Shown here piece by piece: positions 27,260-39,756 of a stretch of 64,000 nucleotides of DNA. Origin of the DNA: R-RK-3 sp963842775 (GTDB lineage: Bacteria > Pseudomonadota > Alphaproteobacteria > Rhizobiales > Rhodomicrobiaceae); assembly GCA_963842775.1 (NCBI GenBank), contig CAWJHQ010000013.1:62001-126000 (forward strand). Reading direction: 5' to 3'. The notes below the pieces were generated by a model that made no database searches, was not told the origin of the DNA, and was given only the letters and a program-made list of their open reading frames with translations. The position numbers and the translations under genes are program-made. The first letter of the stretch is position 1. Each line of letters opens with the position of its first letter.

Positions 27260-28834
27260 ATGACGCTGCAGGATGCAACGCGGTTCAGACTGCCCACGGC
27301 GTGGCGGGTCGGGAGCGGCGCGAAAGGTGCGGCATTGCTGGCGCTCGCATTGGGGCCGCTGTTTCTGGCCGCCTGGCAGCTGAAGCCGCTCTATGCCGAC
27401 AATCAGAACACCAAATTCCTGCACGCGCTGGCGAATGGCGGGGCCGGTTTTCTTCGGGAGGATTGGCTGGCGCACACGAAAGACGGCCTGCCGCTGTTCA
27501 CCGCCCTGCTGGAAGCGATATTGCGGACGGTGGGTCCGAACGGGTTCTACCTCGCCTGCGCCGCCACCTACGGCATCTTCCTGTTCTGCGCGCTGCTGAT
27601 CTACCGGCGCGTGACCGGGCCGCACGAGGTCCCGCCGCAGGGACTGCCCGTGTTCCTGGGGCTGCTGTTCACCATCGCCATGCTGACCGACGTCCAGCAG
27701 ATCGTTTTTTCGGGGTTTTCCGAGCAATATATATTGGGAGGCTATTTCCAAAGCGCCGATTTCGGCGTGCTTCTCATCGCCGCGGTGCTGTTTTTCGAGA
27801 GGCGGCTGCTCGCTGCCGCCATGGCGTGCATCGTGGTCGCTGCGTCGATGCATCCGGGTTACGTTGCGCCCGGGGCCGTGCTGATCGTCAGCTTCCTGAT
27901 CTACGAACTCACCCAGGCGAGCGACACGAAACCCGGCGAAAAATTCGCCGCGCTGGCAAGTTCGGCCATCGGCCTCGCGGTCCTGTTCTGGATGGCCTTC
28001 GCCCTGAAACAGCTCTTTGCCGCGACCGATCCGCAAACCCAGCTTGAGGCGCATCGGATTTTGACGGCCGTGCGAATCCCGCGCCACGCCGACCCCTGGC
28101 ACTGGTTCAACGTGAATGTCGTTCTGCAATTCGCACTCGTGGCTGGCGCCGCGCGGCTCCTGCCGCCTGGGCGCCTCCGTTTTGTCATCCGGTTCGGGCT
28201 TGCCGCGCTCGCGGCCTTCACGCTCGTTGCATTCCTGCCGGGCATGGAGACCTATCGGCTTGTTGCGCCCTGGCGCATTTCCGTGGTGCTGGTTCCCCTG
28301 GCGACCCTCGCGCTTTGCGCTGTCGCAATCGTGCGGTTGAACGAAGCCGGCAGGTTTCCCGCCGCACGGCAAAGGGCGTTCGTCCTGGGCGGCGTGGCTG
28401 TGGTTCTGTTCTGCACGGCGGTCGGTTCCGCCTTCACAGCCTATAAGTTTCTGACACCCGAGCCCCCTTATGTCGGCTTCGTGCGCGCCAATCTGGCATC
28501 CGGTCAGCACTATCTTACGCCGCCATCGCTGCGTGAATTCCGGCTGGCGACAGGTGTCCCGCAATATGTGACGTTCAAAAGCCATCCCTATCAGGACGTG
28601 GAAGTTCTCGAGTGGCAGCGGAGGTTGACGGTCGCGCAGGAACTCTACGCAGCGGAGCGCATGGATTGCGAAGCGCTCCAGCGTCTCGCGGTGGAAGAAG
28701 CGGTAACACATGTTGTCGTGACTGGCCGCCGGCCGGCCGTTTCCTGCCCCTTCGCGTCGAAGGTGTTTGAAGACGGAGACGCGACGATCTTCAGCCTGGG
28801 GCAAACGAAGTTTACGCAAGGCCGATCCCGGTAG
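27260..28834 (+). CDS. Polytopic membrane protein (possible DUF6798 family)
   Basis: A 524-aa protein with about ten hydrophobic segments between residues 25 and 400 (for example LLALALGPLFLAAWQLKPLY), then a soluble C-terminal region of about 110 residues with ASGQHYLTPPSLREFRLATG, PQYVTFKSHPYQDVEVLEWQ and THVVVTGRRPAVSCPF. The topology resembles membrane glycosyltransferases or polysaccharide proteins. The DUF6798 name is from memory of the C-terminal pattern and is tentative. ATG 27212 is an alternative start. A quinone oxidoreductase gene follows 130 bp downstream. Confidence 0.6.
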   Translation: MTLQDATRFRLPTAWRVGSGAKGAALLALALGPLFLAAWQLKPLYADNQNTKFLHALANGGAGFLREDWLAHTKDGLPLFTALLEAILRTVGPNGFYLACAATYGIFLFCALLIYRRVTGPHEVPPQGLPVFLGLLFTIAMLTDVQQIVFSGFSEQYILGGYFQSADFGVLLIAAVLFFERRLLAAAMACIVVAASMHPGYVAPGAVLIVSFLIYELTQASDTKPGEKFAALASSAIGLAVLFWMAFALKQLFAATDPQTQLEAHRILTAVRIPRHADPWHWFNVNVVLQFALVAGAARLLPPGRLRFVIRFGLAALAAFTLVAFLPGMETYRLVAPWRISVVLVPLATLALCAVAIVRLNEAGRFPAARQRAFVLGGVAVVLFCTAVGSAFTAYKFLTPEPPYVGFVRANLASGQHYLTPPSLREFRLATGVPQYVTFKSHPYQDVEVLEWQRRLTVAQELYAAERMDCEALQRLAVEEAVTHVVVTGRRPAVSCPFASKVFEDGDATIFSLGQTKFTQGRSR

Positions 28835-28966
28835 TGCGGGGCGCTGGTCAGCGACGGCGAAACTCGCCGCATCACGCGAAGGCAAAACAGATAGAGTCTC
28901 CCGGCGCTGGCCAAGCCGCCGCCAGTCCTCTAAATCTATACGCCGAGCAAACAGGGGAAAGCGCGC

Positions 28967-29980
28967 ATGGCGAACGTAATTCGGGTGCATGCCTATGGTG
29001 GTCCTGAGGTTCTGACATGGGAGAGCGTCGACATACCTTCGCCCGGACCGGGTGAGGCAAAGATCCGGCATAGCCATATCGGGCTGAATTTCATCGACAC
29101 CTATCATCGCAACGGCCTCTACAAGCAGCCGCAGCTGCCGTTCGTGCTCGGCACGGAGGGCGCGGGCGAGGTGATCGAGGTCGGTGACGGCGTCACCGAG
29201 GTCGCGGTCGGCGACCGGGTGGCCTATGCCAGCGTCATCGGCGCCTATGCGGAGGAGCGATTGATCTCCGCCGGCCGCCTGGTGAAGCTGCCGGACGGCA
29301 TCGACAGCAAGACCGCCGCCGCCATGATGCTGCAAGGCATGACGGTGCAATATCTGCTGCGCCGCACCTACCGCGTCGGGCCGGAAACGACGATGCTGCT
29401 GCATGCGGCGGCGGGCGGCATCGGCCTGATCGCCTCGCAATGGGGCAAATATCTGGGCGCGACGGTGATCGGCACGGTCGGGTCGGATGAGAAGGCGGCG
29501 CTGGCCAAAAATGCCGGCTGCGCGCATGTCATCAACACCAGGACGGAGAATTTCGTCGAGCGCGTGAAGGAAATCACGGGCGGCAAAGGTGTCGACGTGG
29601 TCTATGACGGGGTCGGCAAGGACACGTTCCCGGCCTCGCTCGACTGCCTGAAGCCGCTCGGCATGTGGGTCAGCTTCGGCAATTCGTCCGGGCCGGTGCC
29701 GGCATTCGAGATCGCCATTCTGGCGGCGAAAGGCTCGCTTTTCGCGACGCGGCCGACGCTGAACCACTATACGGCGACGCGGGCCGACCTGCTGGCGACC
29801 GCGCAGGATGTGTTCGACGTGGTCGGGAACGGGCATGTGAAGATCTCCGTCAACCAGACCTATCCGCTGCAGAACACCGCCGACGCGCATCGCGACCTGG
29901 AGGCGCGCAAGACCACCGGCTCGACCGTGCTGATGCCGGATCGGGTGCTGCGTCCCACAGCGGCGCGCGACAGCTCATAG
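28967..29980 (+). CDS. NADPH:quinone oxidoreductase (zeta-crystallin-like, MDR family)
   Basis: A 337-aa cytosolic medium-chain reductase without the zinc-binding residues of alcohol dehydrogenases. Motifs: HSHIGLNFIDTYHRNGLYK, LGTEGAGEVIEVGDGV, LLHAAAGGIGLIASQWGK (NADPH-binding AAGGIG), GGKGVDVVYDGVGKDTF and KTTGSTVLMP near the end. The start ATG 28967 has GGGGAA upstream. The C-terminus runs a few residues beyond the usual TGSTVLIP end. The next gene starts 14 bp later. Confidence 0.92.
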   Translation: MANVIRVHAYGGPEVLTWESVDIPSPGPGEAKIRHSHIGLNFIDTYHRNGLYKQPQLPFVLGTEGAGEVIEVGDGVTEVAVGDRVAYASVIGAYAEERLISAGRLVKLPDGIDSKTAAAMMLQGMTVQYLLRRTYRVGPETTMLLHAAAGGIGLIASQWGKYLGATVIGTVGSDEKAALAKNAGCAHVINTRTENFVERVKEITGGKGVDVVYDGVGKDTFPASLDCLKPLGMWVSFGNSSGPVPAFEIAILAAKGSLFATRPTLNHYTATRADLLATAQDVFDVVGNGHVKISVNQTYPLQNTADAHRDLEARKTTGSTVLMPDRVLRPTAARDSS

Positions 29981-29994
29981 GGGGTCGCAACGCG

Positions 29995-31555
29995 GTGCTT
30001 GAGCGGGCACAGGGCGGCGCGATCGTGCTGCGGGAGGAAAAGACCGGCGGGCTTTACAGCCTTCCGGGCGTGCTGCTCGCCGCAGGGCTCTATTCGGTCC
30101 TGCACATCACCGCGCGGCTGATCGCATCCGGCAATCTGGGCGAGGACGATCCGCTCGACGCGATCCTCACCCAGACCCTGGCGCTGGGCTATATACCCGG
30201 CCAGCCGCCGCTTTACGACTGGGCCTCTGTGGCTCATCGAACAGGCGGCCGGGCCGGGCGCGCTGTCGTTTCAGCTGCTGAAATACGGCCTGCTCACCGC
30301 CACTTGTGGGTTCATCTTCCTGTCGGCGCGCCGGGTGATGCGGGGAGATGCGCTCTGGGCGTTTCTGTCGGTGGAGGCGCTGGCGCTGATCTATCAGATC
30401 AGCTGGCGGTTTCATGAAGGCTTCACCCATGCGGTGGGGGCGATGTGCGCCGTTGCCGCCACCTTCTGGGCGCTGCTGCGGCTGATCGAGCGGCAACGCG
30501 CGGGGGACTACGCGCTGTTCGGCCTGTGCGTCGGGCTGGGCGCGCTGACGGTGAGAACCTATTGGGTCTATCTGGCCGCGCTGATCGTCGCGGCTTGCCT
30601 CCAGCCTGCGATCAGGCGGGTCTTGCTTCAGCCGCGCGGCGGCATCGCGCTGGCGGTGGCGGCATTGGTCGCGGGGCCGCATTTCATCTGGCTTGCCGGG
30701 ACGCCGGAGGGCATTGCGGCGATGCTGCCGTCTTTCGCCGCCGACAGCCTGAGCCAGCATGCCGGCCTTGCGCTCGCCGGCTTGCGGCGGGCCTTTACCG
30801 AGCCGGTGATGTATCTGGCGCCGCTGATCTTCATCTATCCTTTGTTCTTCCCCGGCTGGCTGCCGTCCGTGCGGCGCACGATCCGCCTGACGCCGAACAC
30901 CGCCGCCGAGCCCGATTATGAACAGCTCATCCTGCATCTCACCTTGATCAATGTCGGGGCGCTGATCGGCGGCGCGCTGCTTTTCGGCATTCAGCGCTAC
31001 GCGGTGCATGCGCTGATGCCGATGTTTCTGCTGACGTCGATCTGGCTCACGGCGCAGGCGCGAAATGCCGCGCCGGATCCGCGTCAGGTTCGCCGTTTCG
31101 TCATCATGGCGGCGTCGGTCGCGGTCTTCGCCTTCTTCGCCAGGGCGGCGAACATGTATGTGCTGGAGCCGGTGTGCAATATCTGCCGCTGGGGCGTTCC
31201 CTATGCCGCGCTCGCCGACGAGATGAAGCGGCACGGCTTCGAGCGAGGGCGGATCGTCGTGCTCGAGGATGAGCTGGGCGGCAATCTGCGCCGCTTCTTC
31301 CCCGAGGCGCGCATCGAATTGGCGGGGAATGCGCCCTATGTCCCGGCCGTGCCGGCGCCGGCGGGCAAGACCATGCTCGTCTGGTCCGCCGCGCGTGATC
31401 CGCGTGACGCGGCAACGCGTTTCCAATCGCTCGTGCCTCTGGCGGCCGGGCAGCTCCTCACGGATTCGATCAAACTCGACATCCCCAGGCGCGGCCATCT
31501 ATGGAAGCCGGATGGTTACCGCACCTCGTCGTGGCGACTGTTCATCGCCAATTGA
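29995..31555 (+). CDS. GT39/ArnT-like membrane glycosyltransferase (one frameshift)
   Basis: Predicted polyprenyl-phosphate-sugar-dependent glycosyltransferase, 519 aa after repair. From GTG 29995 the N-terminus reads to NLGEDDPLDAI, the acidic first-loop motif of the PMT_2 family, then LGYIPGQPPLYDW. A +1 insertion near 30224 (TGGGCCTCTG) moves to LWLIEQAAGPGALSFQLLKY and about nine more hydrophobic segments, ending in a periplasmic-type domain (CNICRWGVPYAALADEMKRH). The acceptor is unknown. It shares overall architecture with the membrane protein at 27260-28834, so both may act on one envelope glycan. Confidence 0.75.
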
Positions 31556-31761
31556 GCGCGGGCGCGAAGCTTAGAAAAATATTAAATATCACTAAGTGGA
31601 AATGACTGCGGTAATACTGCGGAATTAACGGCATAAGGGATATTGCTCACCCGCGATTTACAGAATTTTCGCGATGCCATGTCAAGCTGAACCTGTCCAG
31701 ATCGGAGCGGGTTGGCTAATGCATCCCCTCAATAGCGTATTAAGTTTGTGGGAACGCGTAC

Positions 31762-32159
31762 ATGGTTGAGAGTTGCCTTGAGAAAAACAGCGGGTCTGAA
31801 GCCGGCGAAAAGCAGGAAGACGCCGATGCGTTCTTCGTATTGGGCATTCGCTATTCGACCGGCCGGGATGTCGAGCACGACCTTGTCGCTGCGCATAAAT
31901 GGTTCAACCTCGCCGCGATGATGGGGCATGAGGAAGCGCGGCACAGCCGGGCCGAACTGGCGCGGGAAATGCCCGCCGCCCGGGTTGCCGAGGCGCAGCG
32001 GATGGCGCGCGCATGGCTGGCCAATCGCGCCGCGAGCCGGCAGCATGGGCGGATGCTTCCGATGCGGCAGCGGCGGCGCGGCCGATCTATGTGCGGCGGC
32101 GCGCTCAGGCGATCCGCAGCGCCATGTCCTTCAGCCGGGTGGGCGCGGAGGTTTCATAG
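31762..32159 (+). CDS. Sel1-repeat (SLR) protein (one frameshift)
   Basis: A small protein with a Sel1-like repeat: ADAFFVLGIRYSTGRDVEHD then LVAAHKWFNLAAMMGHEEAR, followed by a charged helix. Read literally the frame continues through the opposing patatin gene for 633 codons. A -1 shift near 32025 instead gives a tail with EPAAWADASDAAAAARPIYV and ends at TAG 32157-32159, 31 bp before the convergent patatin gene. The repaired length is 132 aa. Sel1 proteins mediate protein contacts; the partner is unknown. Confidence 0.7.
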
Positions 32160-32190
32160 CCCGAACGCACTCTCGGAGCCGAAAGCAGCG

Positions 32191-33666
32191 TCAGCGCGCC
32201 GAGGCGAGGAACCGCTGAAACGCGCCGTTCTTCCGCAATATCGCGCCCGCCGAATCGAGCAGCAGGTCGACATTCTCCTTCTCGATCTTGAAGCGGGTGG
32301 GAATGCTCTCCAGCTTGGCGCGCACGGCCGGGTCGGGCATCTGGTCGAATGTCACCTTCACGACATGGAAGCTCACATCGCGGCAGTTCCACTGGCCCTC
32401 GGTGCCGATGAGCGCGTTCACCCGATCCGGCGGCAGCTTGCAGCGCCAATCCACCAGCTCCTTGTTCCAGTTTCGGAGCTGTGCGGCGAAGGTGTCATAG
32501 GTGTTGCGCACATTGGCGTCCACGGCGGTGTCGGCGACGGCCTGGATCAGATCGCTGGCGTTGGTCTTGACGTTCTTGGCCCAGTCGCCGCCCGGCGGAC
32601 GGCCCGCATCGACCACCACGAACAGAAGCCGCTTCATCTTCACCGCTTCCCGCTCGCTCATCGGCTCATAGGGCTGGCTCGCCCCCAGGCGCTCGATCAG
32701 CAGGCCGGTCAGGCCGAGATTGTCGGTGAGGCCGCCATCGAGCAGCTTCACATATTTGACGTCGGTCCGGTCGCGGTAGCGCTGGATGGCCTCGGCATTG
32801 GCGCGCAGCACGGAGGGCGCATTCGGGTTTTCCAGCGCGCGATTCGCCCAGGGCGGCATGGAATATTGGCAGCGGTCGGCGAAATTCGTCATGACGACGG
32901 GCGCGAAGACCAGCGGCACCGCCGCGGACGCGGCCACCGCCTCGGAGAGCGGGAAGGTGCTGAGATCGCTGCACAGCGAGGCGAATGTCGTCTGGTTGAA
33001 GACGAAGGGCGTGCGGTTGTAGATGTCCGAGGCATTTATCCACAAGACAGGCCGCGCGCGCTTGAAGACGTCGCGATAGGTGGCGTTGTGGAACAGGTTT
33101 TCGTCCAGCCAGCTTTGCAGCCCGGTCGAGTCGTTGACGCCGCCACTGTCGGACAGCCGCACGATGTTGGTGAGAGAAACCGAGGTCCGCAGCGAGGATT
33201 CCGCGTCCTTGAGCAGGAATTTCTGCTCGAAATCCTTCAGGATGGCGTTGCCCTTCAGCGCATAATACGCTGCGGTTACCGAGCCGCCCGAGACGCTGGA
33301 GACGAGATCGACCTGGTCGATCAGCGGCGATTGACGGCCTTCGCTGGATATCCGGGTGCGGGCCAGTTCCCGCAGCACGCCGTAGGCAAAGGCCGCGGCG
33401 CGGGTGCCGCCGCCGGAAAAGCTGAGGCCGACAACCGTATCCTCGAAATTTCCGCCCGGAACTTCGAGTCCGCCGGACGGCTCGCCCGGTTCGCCCGACT
33501 CGGCCAGGGCGGCGTTGATCGGCCCGTTGCGGATCGTGCCCGCGCAGCCCCCTTGCATGGCTGCCGCCGCAAGAAGCATGGCGCCGGTCAGAAGGCGAAG
33601 CAAGCCGCCCGCTCGCAGGGGCGTCGAATCCCCCAGAGTTGCAGCCGCGGTCTCGCTAGCTGACAT
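32191..33666 (-). CDS. Patatin-like phospholipase, lipoprotein
   Basis: A 491-aa minus-strand protein. The N-terminal lipoprotein-type signal ends AMQGGCAGT (Cys about residue 41). The patatin domain carries all three signatures: the oxyanion GLSFSGGGTRAAAF, the nucleophile SSVSGGS (Gly-x-Ser-x-Gly), and KLLDGGLTDNLG with the catalytic Asp. This predicts a Ser/Asp-dyad acyl hydrolase anchored in the envelope. The long C-terminal part (FAAQLRNWNKELVDWRCKLP) is family-typical. It converges with the Sel1 gene. Confidence 0.9.
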   Translation of the reverse strand: MSASETAAATLGDSTPLRAGGLLRLLTGAMLLAAAAMQGGCAGTIRNGPINAALAESGEPGEPSGGLEVPGGNFEDTVVGLSFSGGGTRAAAFAYGVLRELARTRISSEGRQSPLIDQVDLVSSVSGGSVTAAYYALKGNAILKDFEQKFLLKDAESSLRTSVSLTNIVRLSDSGGVNDSTGLQSWLDENLFHNATYRDVFKRARPVLWINASDIYNRTPFVFNQTTFASLCSDLSTFPLSEAVAASAAVPLVFAPVVMTNFADRCQYSMPPWANRALENPNAPSVLRANAEAIQRYRDRTDVKYVKLLDGGLTDNLGLTGLLIERLGASQPYEPMSEREAVKMKRLLFVVVDAGRPPGGDWAKNVKTNASDLIQAVADTAVDANVRNTYDTFAAQLRNWNKELVDWRCKLPPDRVNALIGTEGQWNCRDVSFHVVKVTFDQMPDPAVRAKLESIPTRFKIEKENVDLLLDSAGAILRKNGAFQRFLASAR

Positions 33667-33725
33667 CGCAATGTTCCCTTATGTTTTTTAGAATCGGCCC
33701 GGCATCGCCAGCGCACATACCGGCC

Positions 33726-34286
33726 TTAACAGTCGTTTAAGGCAGACCCAAGACATTTCAGAGTCTTCTTGGTTGCGTTTCCGATCGCATTTCCCGCGCC
33801 TTTTATCGCATCCGTGGTCGCGGTGCCCGCCTTGCTCGCGGCGTTCCCGATGTTTTCCCCGGCGTTTTTGACGCTTTCGGCGGAGGCGCCCACCGTGTCC
33901 TTGGTGAACTCGCCGAGCGTTGCAGGCTCGCCATTCACGGTCCGGTTCGGCGCGATGTCGCCGCCGTCCGCGGAGTTGCCGAAATTCTCGTCGTAGACAT
34001 AGGTCACCGGCAGGCCGCCGCAATCCGTGGCGCCGCGCTGGACGCCGCAGCCTGCATGCGCATGTTCGCTGGCGATCTTCGACACGCAGAACAGTCCCAC
34101 GGCCTGGTCCGGTATCGGCTCATCCGCCTTCGCCTCGCAGCGATAGACCTGTTCGGGGCCGAAGCATTTCACGCAAGTCGTCTGCGCCGAGGCCGCCGAG
34201 CCGGCAAGAACAGCGAGGCATATGCCGGCGGCTGGCCAGATATCTTTCCCAAGCCGGCGGGCGATGTGCTTCAATGTCAGAACCAT
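33726..34286 (-). CDS. Secreted hypothetical protein, Cys-rich N-terminal half
   Basis: A 186-aa protein from ATG 34286, with GAGG upstream. A Sec signal peptide (WPAAGICLAVLAGSAASAQ) leads to a mature part starting TTCVKCFGPEQVYRCEA, with several Cys, then a low-complexity Ala/Thr/Lys helix (SAESVKNAGENIGNAASKAG, TDAIKGAGNAIGNATKKTL) resembling amphipathic stress-protein repeats, and a terminal Cys. Function is not recognised. It is upstream of and on the same strand as the patatin gene, separated by about 60 bp, so they may be co-transcribed. Confidence 0.65.
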   Translation of the reverse strand: MVLTLKHIARRLGKDIWPAAGICLAVLAGSAASAQTTCVKCFGPEQVYRCEAKADEPIPDQAVGLFCVSKIASEHAHAGCGVQRGATDCGGLPVTYVYDENFGNSADGGDIAPNRTVNGEPATLGEFTKDTVGASAESVKNAGENIGNAASKAGTATTDAIKGAGNAIGNATKKTLKCLGSALNDC

Positions 34287-34466
34287 TAGGACAGCCTCAT
34301 GCCTTCTTGTGGCAATTTCATGGGAGTTTAGCAAATCCAGTGACCCCGGCGCTTTCCCCTGGCGGTTCGCAACGTTACATTAACGGCCGCATCTAATTCC
34401 CTGAGATCATAGGGCTAATCAACGCATTTCCCCTCGGCGGGCAATGGATATTTTTGCGGAGCAGCC

Positions 34467-36403
34467 ATGAACGGCTCCCTGTTGCATTTTCTCGTGTTTC
34501 TGGCCGCGGCGGCAATCGCCGCGCCGCTCGGCCGCCGCTGTCATGTCGGCTCCGTCCTCGGCTATCTGCTGGCGGGCATCGCCATCAGCTTTACGGGCCT
34601 CGCGGGCATGCTGGGCGATCCGACCGAGCTGCGCCATACGGCCGAGCTCGGCGTTGCCATGTTCCTGTTTCTGATCGGGCTGGAGCTGCGTCCCAAGCGC
34701 TTATGGGCCATGCGCAATTCGGTGTTCGGCGCTGGCGGCGCGCAGGTGCTGATCACGATTGCCGCCTTCACCCTGGTGGCGCTCTATGGCGGCCTCGATT
34801 TCGGCCCGTCCCTGCTGATCGGCCTGGCGCTGTCGCTGTCCTCCACGGCCTTCGCGCTGCAGACGCTCGAGGAAAAGGGCGAGCTGAAAGCCCGTCACGG
34901 CCGCTTGTCCTTCTCGATCCTGCTGTTTCAGGACATGGCCGCCATTCCGATGATCGCCATGGTGCCGTTTCTGGCGCTGAAGGACACCGGCTCCGGGGTG
35001 ACGATCGCCGGCGCGCTGCAGGGCATTCTCGCCTTTGCCTGCATCATCCTCGCCGGGCGATATGTGCTCAACCCGATCTATCGCATCATCGCCTCCACGG
35101 GCGTGCGCGAGGCCATGACGGCGAGCGCGCTCCTGACCATCCTCGGCGTCGTCTACCTCATGGACATGATCGGGCTTTCGGCCTCGCTCGGCGCATTCCT
35201 CGCAGGCGTGCTGCTGGCCGATTCCGAATACCGGCATCAGATCGAATCCGATATCGCGCCGTTCGAGGGCCTGCTGCTGGGGCTGTTCTTCATGACGGTG
35301 GGCATGTCGCTCAACGTCGATCTGATCGCCACGCAGCCCATCACCATCATCTCGGCGGTGGCCACCATCACCTTGATCAAGATGGTGATCCTCTATTTCA
35401 TCGGCCGCTGGCAGGAACTGGGGAGGCGCTCCGCCCGCCGGCTGGCGATCGTCCTGTCGCAGGGCGGCGAGTTCGGTTTCGTCATTCTCGCGGCGGCGGC
35501 GTCGGGGGCGGTGATCGGGCGCAATCTTGCCGACGGCATCGCGGTCGCCATCACCATTTCCATGGCGATGACGCCCTTGCTGCTGCTCGCTGACGATTTC
35601 GTAACCAAGCGCCTGAAGAAGGCCGAACCGCAATTCGATATCCCGCCCAAGGCCAACGGGCATGTGGTGATCGCCGGTTTCGGGCGCTTCGGACAGATCG
35701 TCGCCCGCGTTCTGCGCGCCACGCAAACCCAGTTTACCGCCCTCGATATCAATGCCGAGCAGGTCAATCTGGTGAACCAGTTCGGCAATAAGATCTATTA
35801 CGGCGATGCGAGCCGGTTGGGAATCCTGGAAGCCGCGCACACCCAGGATGCCCGCGCTTTCATTCTCGCGATCGACGATGTGGAGACATCGGTGCGCACC
35901 GCGCAGGTCGTCCGGACGCATTTTCCGCATGTGCCGATCTACGCGCGGGCGCGGAACCGGCAGCATGTGCACCGCCTGATGGATCTGGGCATCGAAGAAA
36001 TCGAGCGTGAGACCTTTCTTTCCGCGCTCGATCTGACCAAATCCCTGCTTGGCGGCCTCGGCACGCCGACGGCGCGGGCGAAATGGATTATGGATACTTT
36101 CAGGGAAAGCGATGAACGCCGGCTCTATGACGACTATACGCACTATACCGATACGGAAAAAATTCAGCTTCACGCTCGCGAGCAATCGCAGGAATTAGAA
36201 GAACTATTTGCGCAGGATGCCGCCGAGCGGGAGGCAAAGGCCGAGCCCGTACCGGTGAAGAAGGGTGTCATACCCGTAAAGAAACAACCGGCGGTGGAAG
36301 AGTCCCCGCGAAGAAACAGCCAGCGGCGGAAGAGATCCCCGCGAAGAAACAGGCGGCGGCCGAAGGTGTCGGCGGCCGCATGACGGAAGTGAAAGCAAAT
36401 TAA
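34467..36403 (+). CDS. Kef-type monovalent cation/H+ antiporter with TrkA-N domain (3' frameshift)
   Basis: CPA2-family membrane transporter. About twelve hydrophobic segments (residues 5-385) with the KefB/C-like motifs LFLIGLELRPK, FQDMAAIPMIAMVP and LSQGGEFGFVIL, then a Rossmann TrkA-N domain (VVIAGFGRFGQIVARVLRAT, ALDINAEQVNLVNQFG). The tail, read with a -1 correction near 36300, contains three tandem copies of an (I/V)PxKKQPAxEE unit and ends at TAA 36401-36403, 2 bp before metH. The uncorrected frame ends at 36383 in an Arg-rich tail. The repaired length is 645 aa. Confidence 0.88.
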
Positions 36404-36405
36404 GA

Positions 36406-39108
<2,703 letters not shown>

Positions 39109-39135
39109 GCGTCAGCAAAGTGGGCACCGGTTGCG

Positions 39136-39214
39136 TCGCGAAAATGCGACCGACAAAGAGCGGTGGTTGCGGCTACACAAACACCAAGAACCCGTTCCGA
39201 TTCAATCGGACGGG
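39136..39214 (+). repeat. Dispersed intergenic repeat, GCGAAAATGCGACC family
   Basis: GCGAAAATGCGACCGACAAAG at the left (GCGAAAATGCGACC, then GACAAAG) and TTCCGATTCAATCGGA at the right, with a longer middle than the other copies. The rest of the gap to 39357 shows no gene. Confidence 0.7.
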
Positions 39215-39357
39215 ATCGGCTTTAAATCGGGCGCGTCATCGGTGCCGGCTCGCGAAGAGCCAGAGCCTCTCATGTGTATGTATCATGACGAGTCTCTGGC
39301 ATCCTCCGGCCGCCTGCGAAAGGCCTAAACGGGCGGCCGGATATAGCTACGGCGTTG

Positions 39358-39702
39358 TCACATGCCGGGACGGTTGGAAAGCCGGTCGCAGGTTTCCAGG
39401 CACGTCTTGACGCGCGACACGCAGAGGTTTTTGTTGCGGATGCCCATGCACTCGTCGAAGTCGGAGAAGCAGGCGCTCCAGCATCCGTTGCTGCTGCCGC
39501 CCGCGCTGCGGACGTCGCGGACCTGCAGCAATCCGCCTGACATGCGGCTCGCGAGGGGCGAGGCGGATTGAAGCGGCGACGCCGCCACCGCCTTGGCGCA
39601 GGAGAGCGCGTATCGCGCCGCGTCAGGGCCGGCCTGCGCCGTGGTGACGCCCGACAGAGCGAACATTGCGAAGGCGAGTGCGGGGAAAACAAATTTGAAC
39701 AT
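39358..39702 (-). CDS. Small secreted Cys-rich protein
   Basis: A 114-aa protein from ATG 39702. The signal peptide VFPALAFAMFALSGVTTAQA is followed by a mature part with a C-terminal Cys pattern: CWSACFSDFDECMGIRNKN, then LCVSRVKTC and LETC. Pairs of CxxxC at both ends suggest a helical-hairpin disulfide fold. I do not recognise a named family. It lies 55 bp downstream of the large minus-strand hypothetical gene and may be expressed with it. Confidence 0.65.
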   Translation of the reverse strand: MFKFVFPALAFAMFALSGVTTAQAGPDAARYALSCAKAVAASPLQSASPLASRMSGGLLQVRDVRSAGGSSNGCWSACFSDFDECMGIRNKNLCVSRVKTCLETCDRLSNRPGM

Positions 39703-39756
39703 GACAGTCACCATTTTTGCAGTGGAATTGTGTTGAAGCAACGGGATCGCATCCCT

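Noticed and set aside
27062..29890. 942-codon open frame on the minus strand
   Set aside because: It is antisense to the membrane protein and quinone reductase genes, is rich in Arg/His/Gln/Asp as expected for the complement of high-GC codons, and shows no domain.
31762..33663. 633-codon plus-strand frame starting with the Sel1 protein
   Set aside because: Only the first 90 or so codons look like protein; the rest is antisense to the patatin gene. A one-base deletion near 32025 gives a natural stop at 32159.
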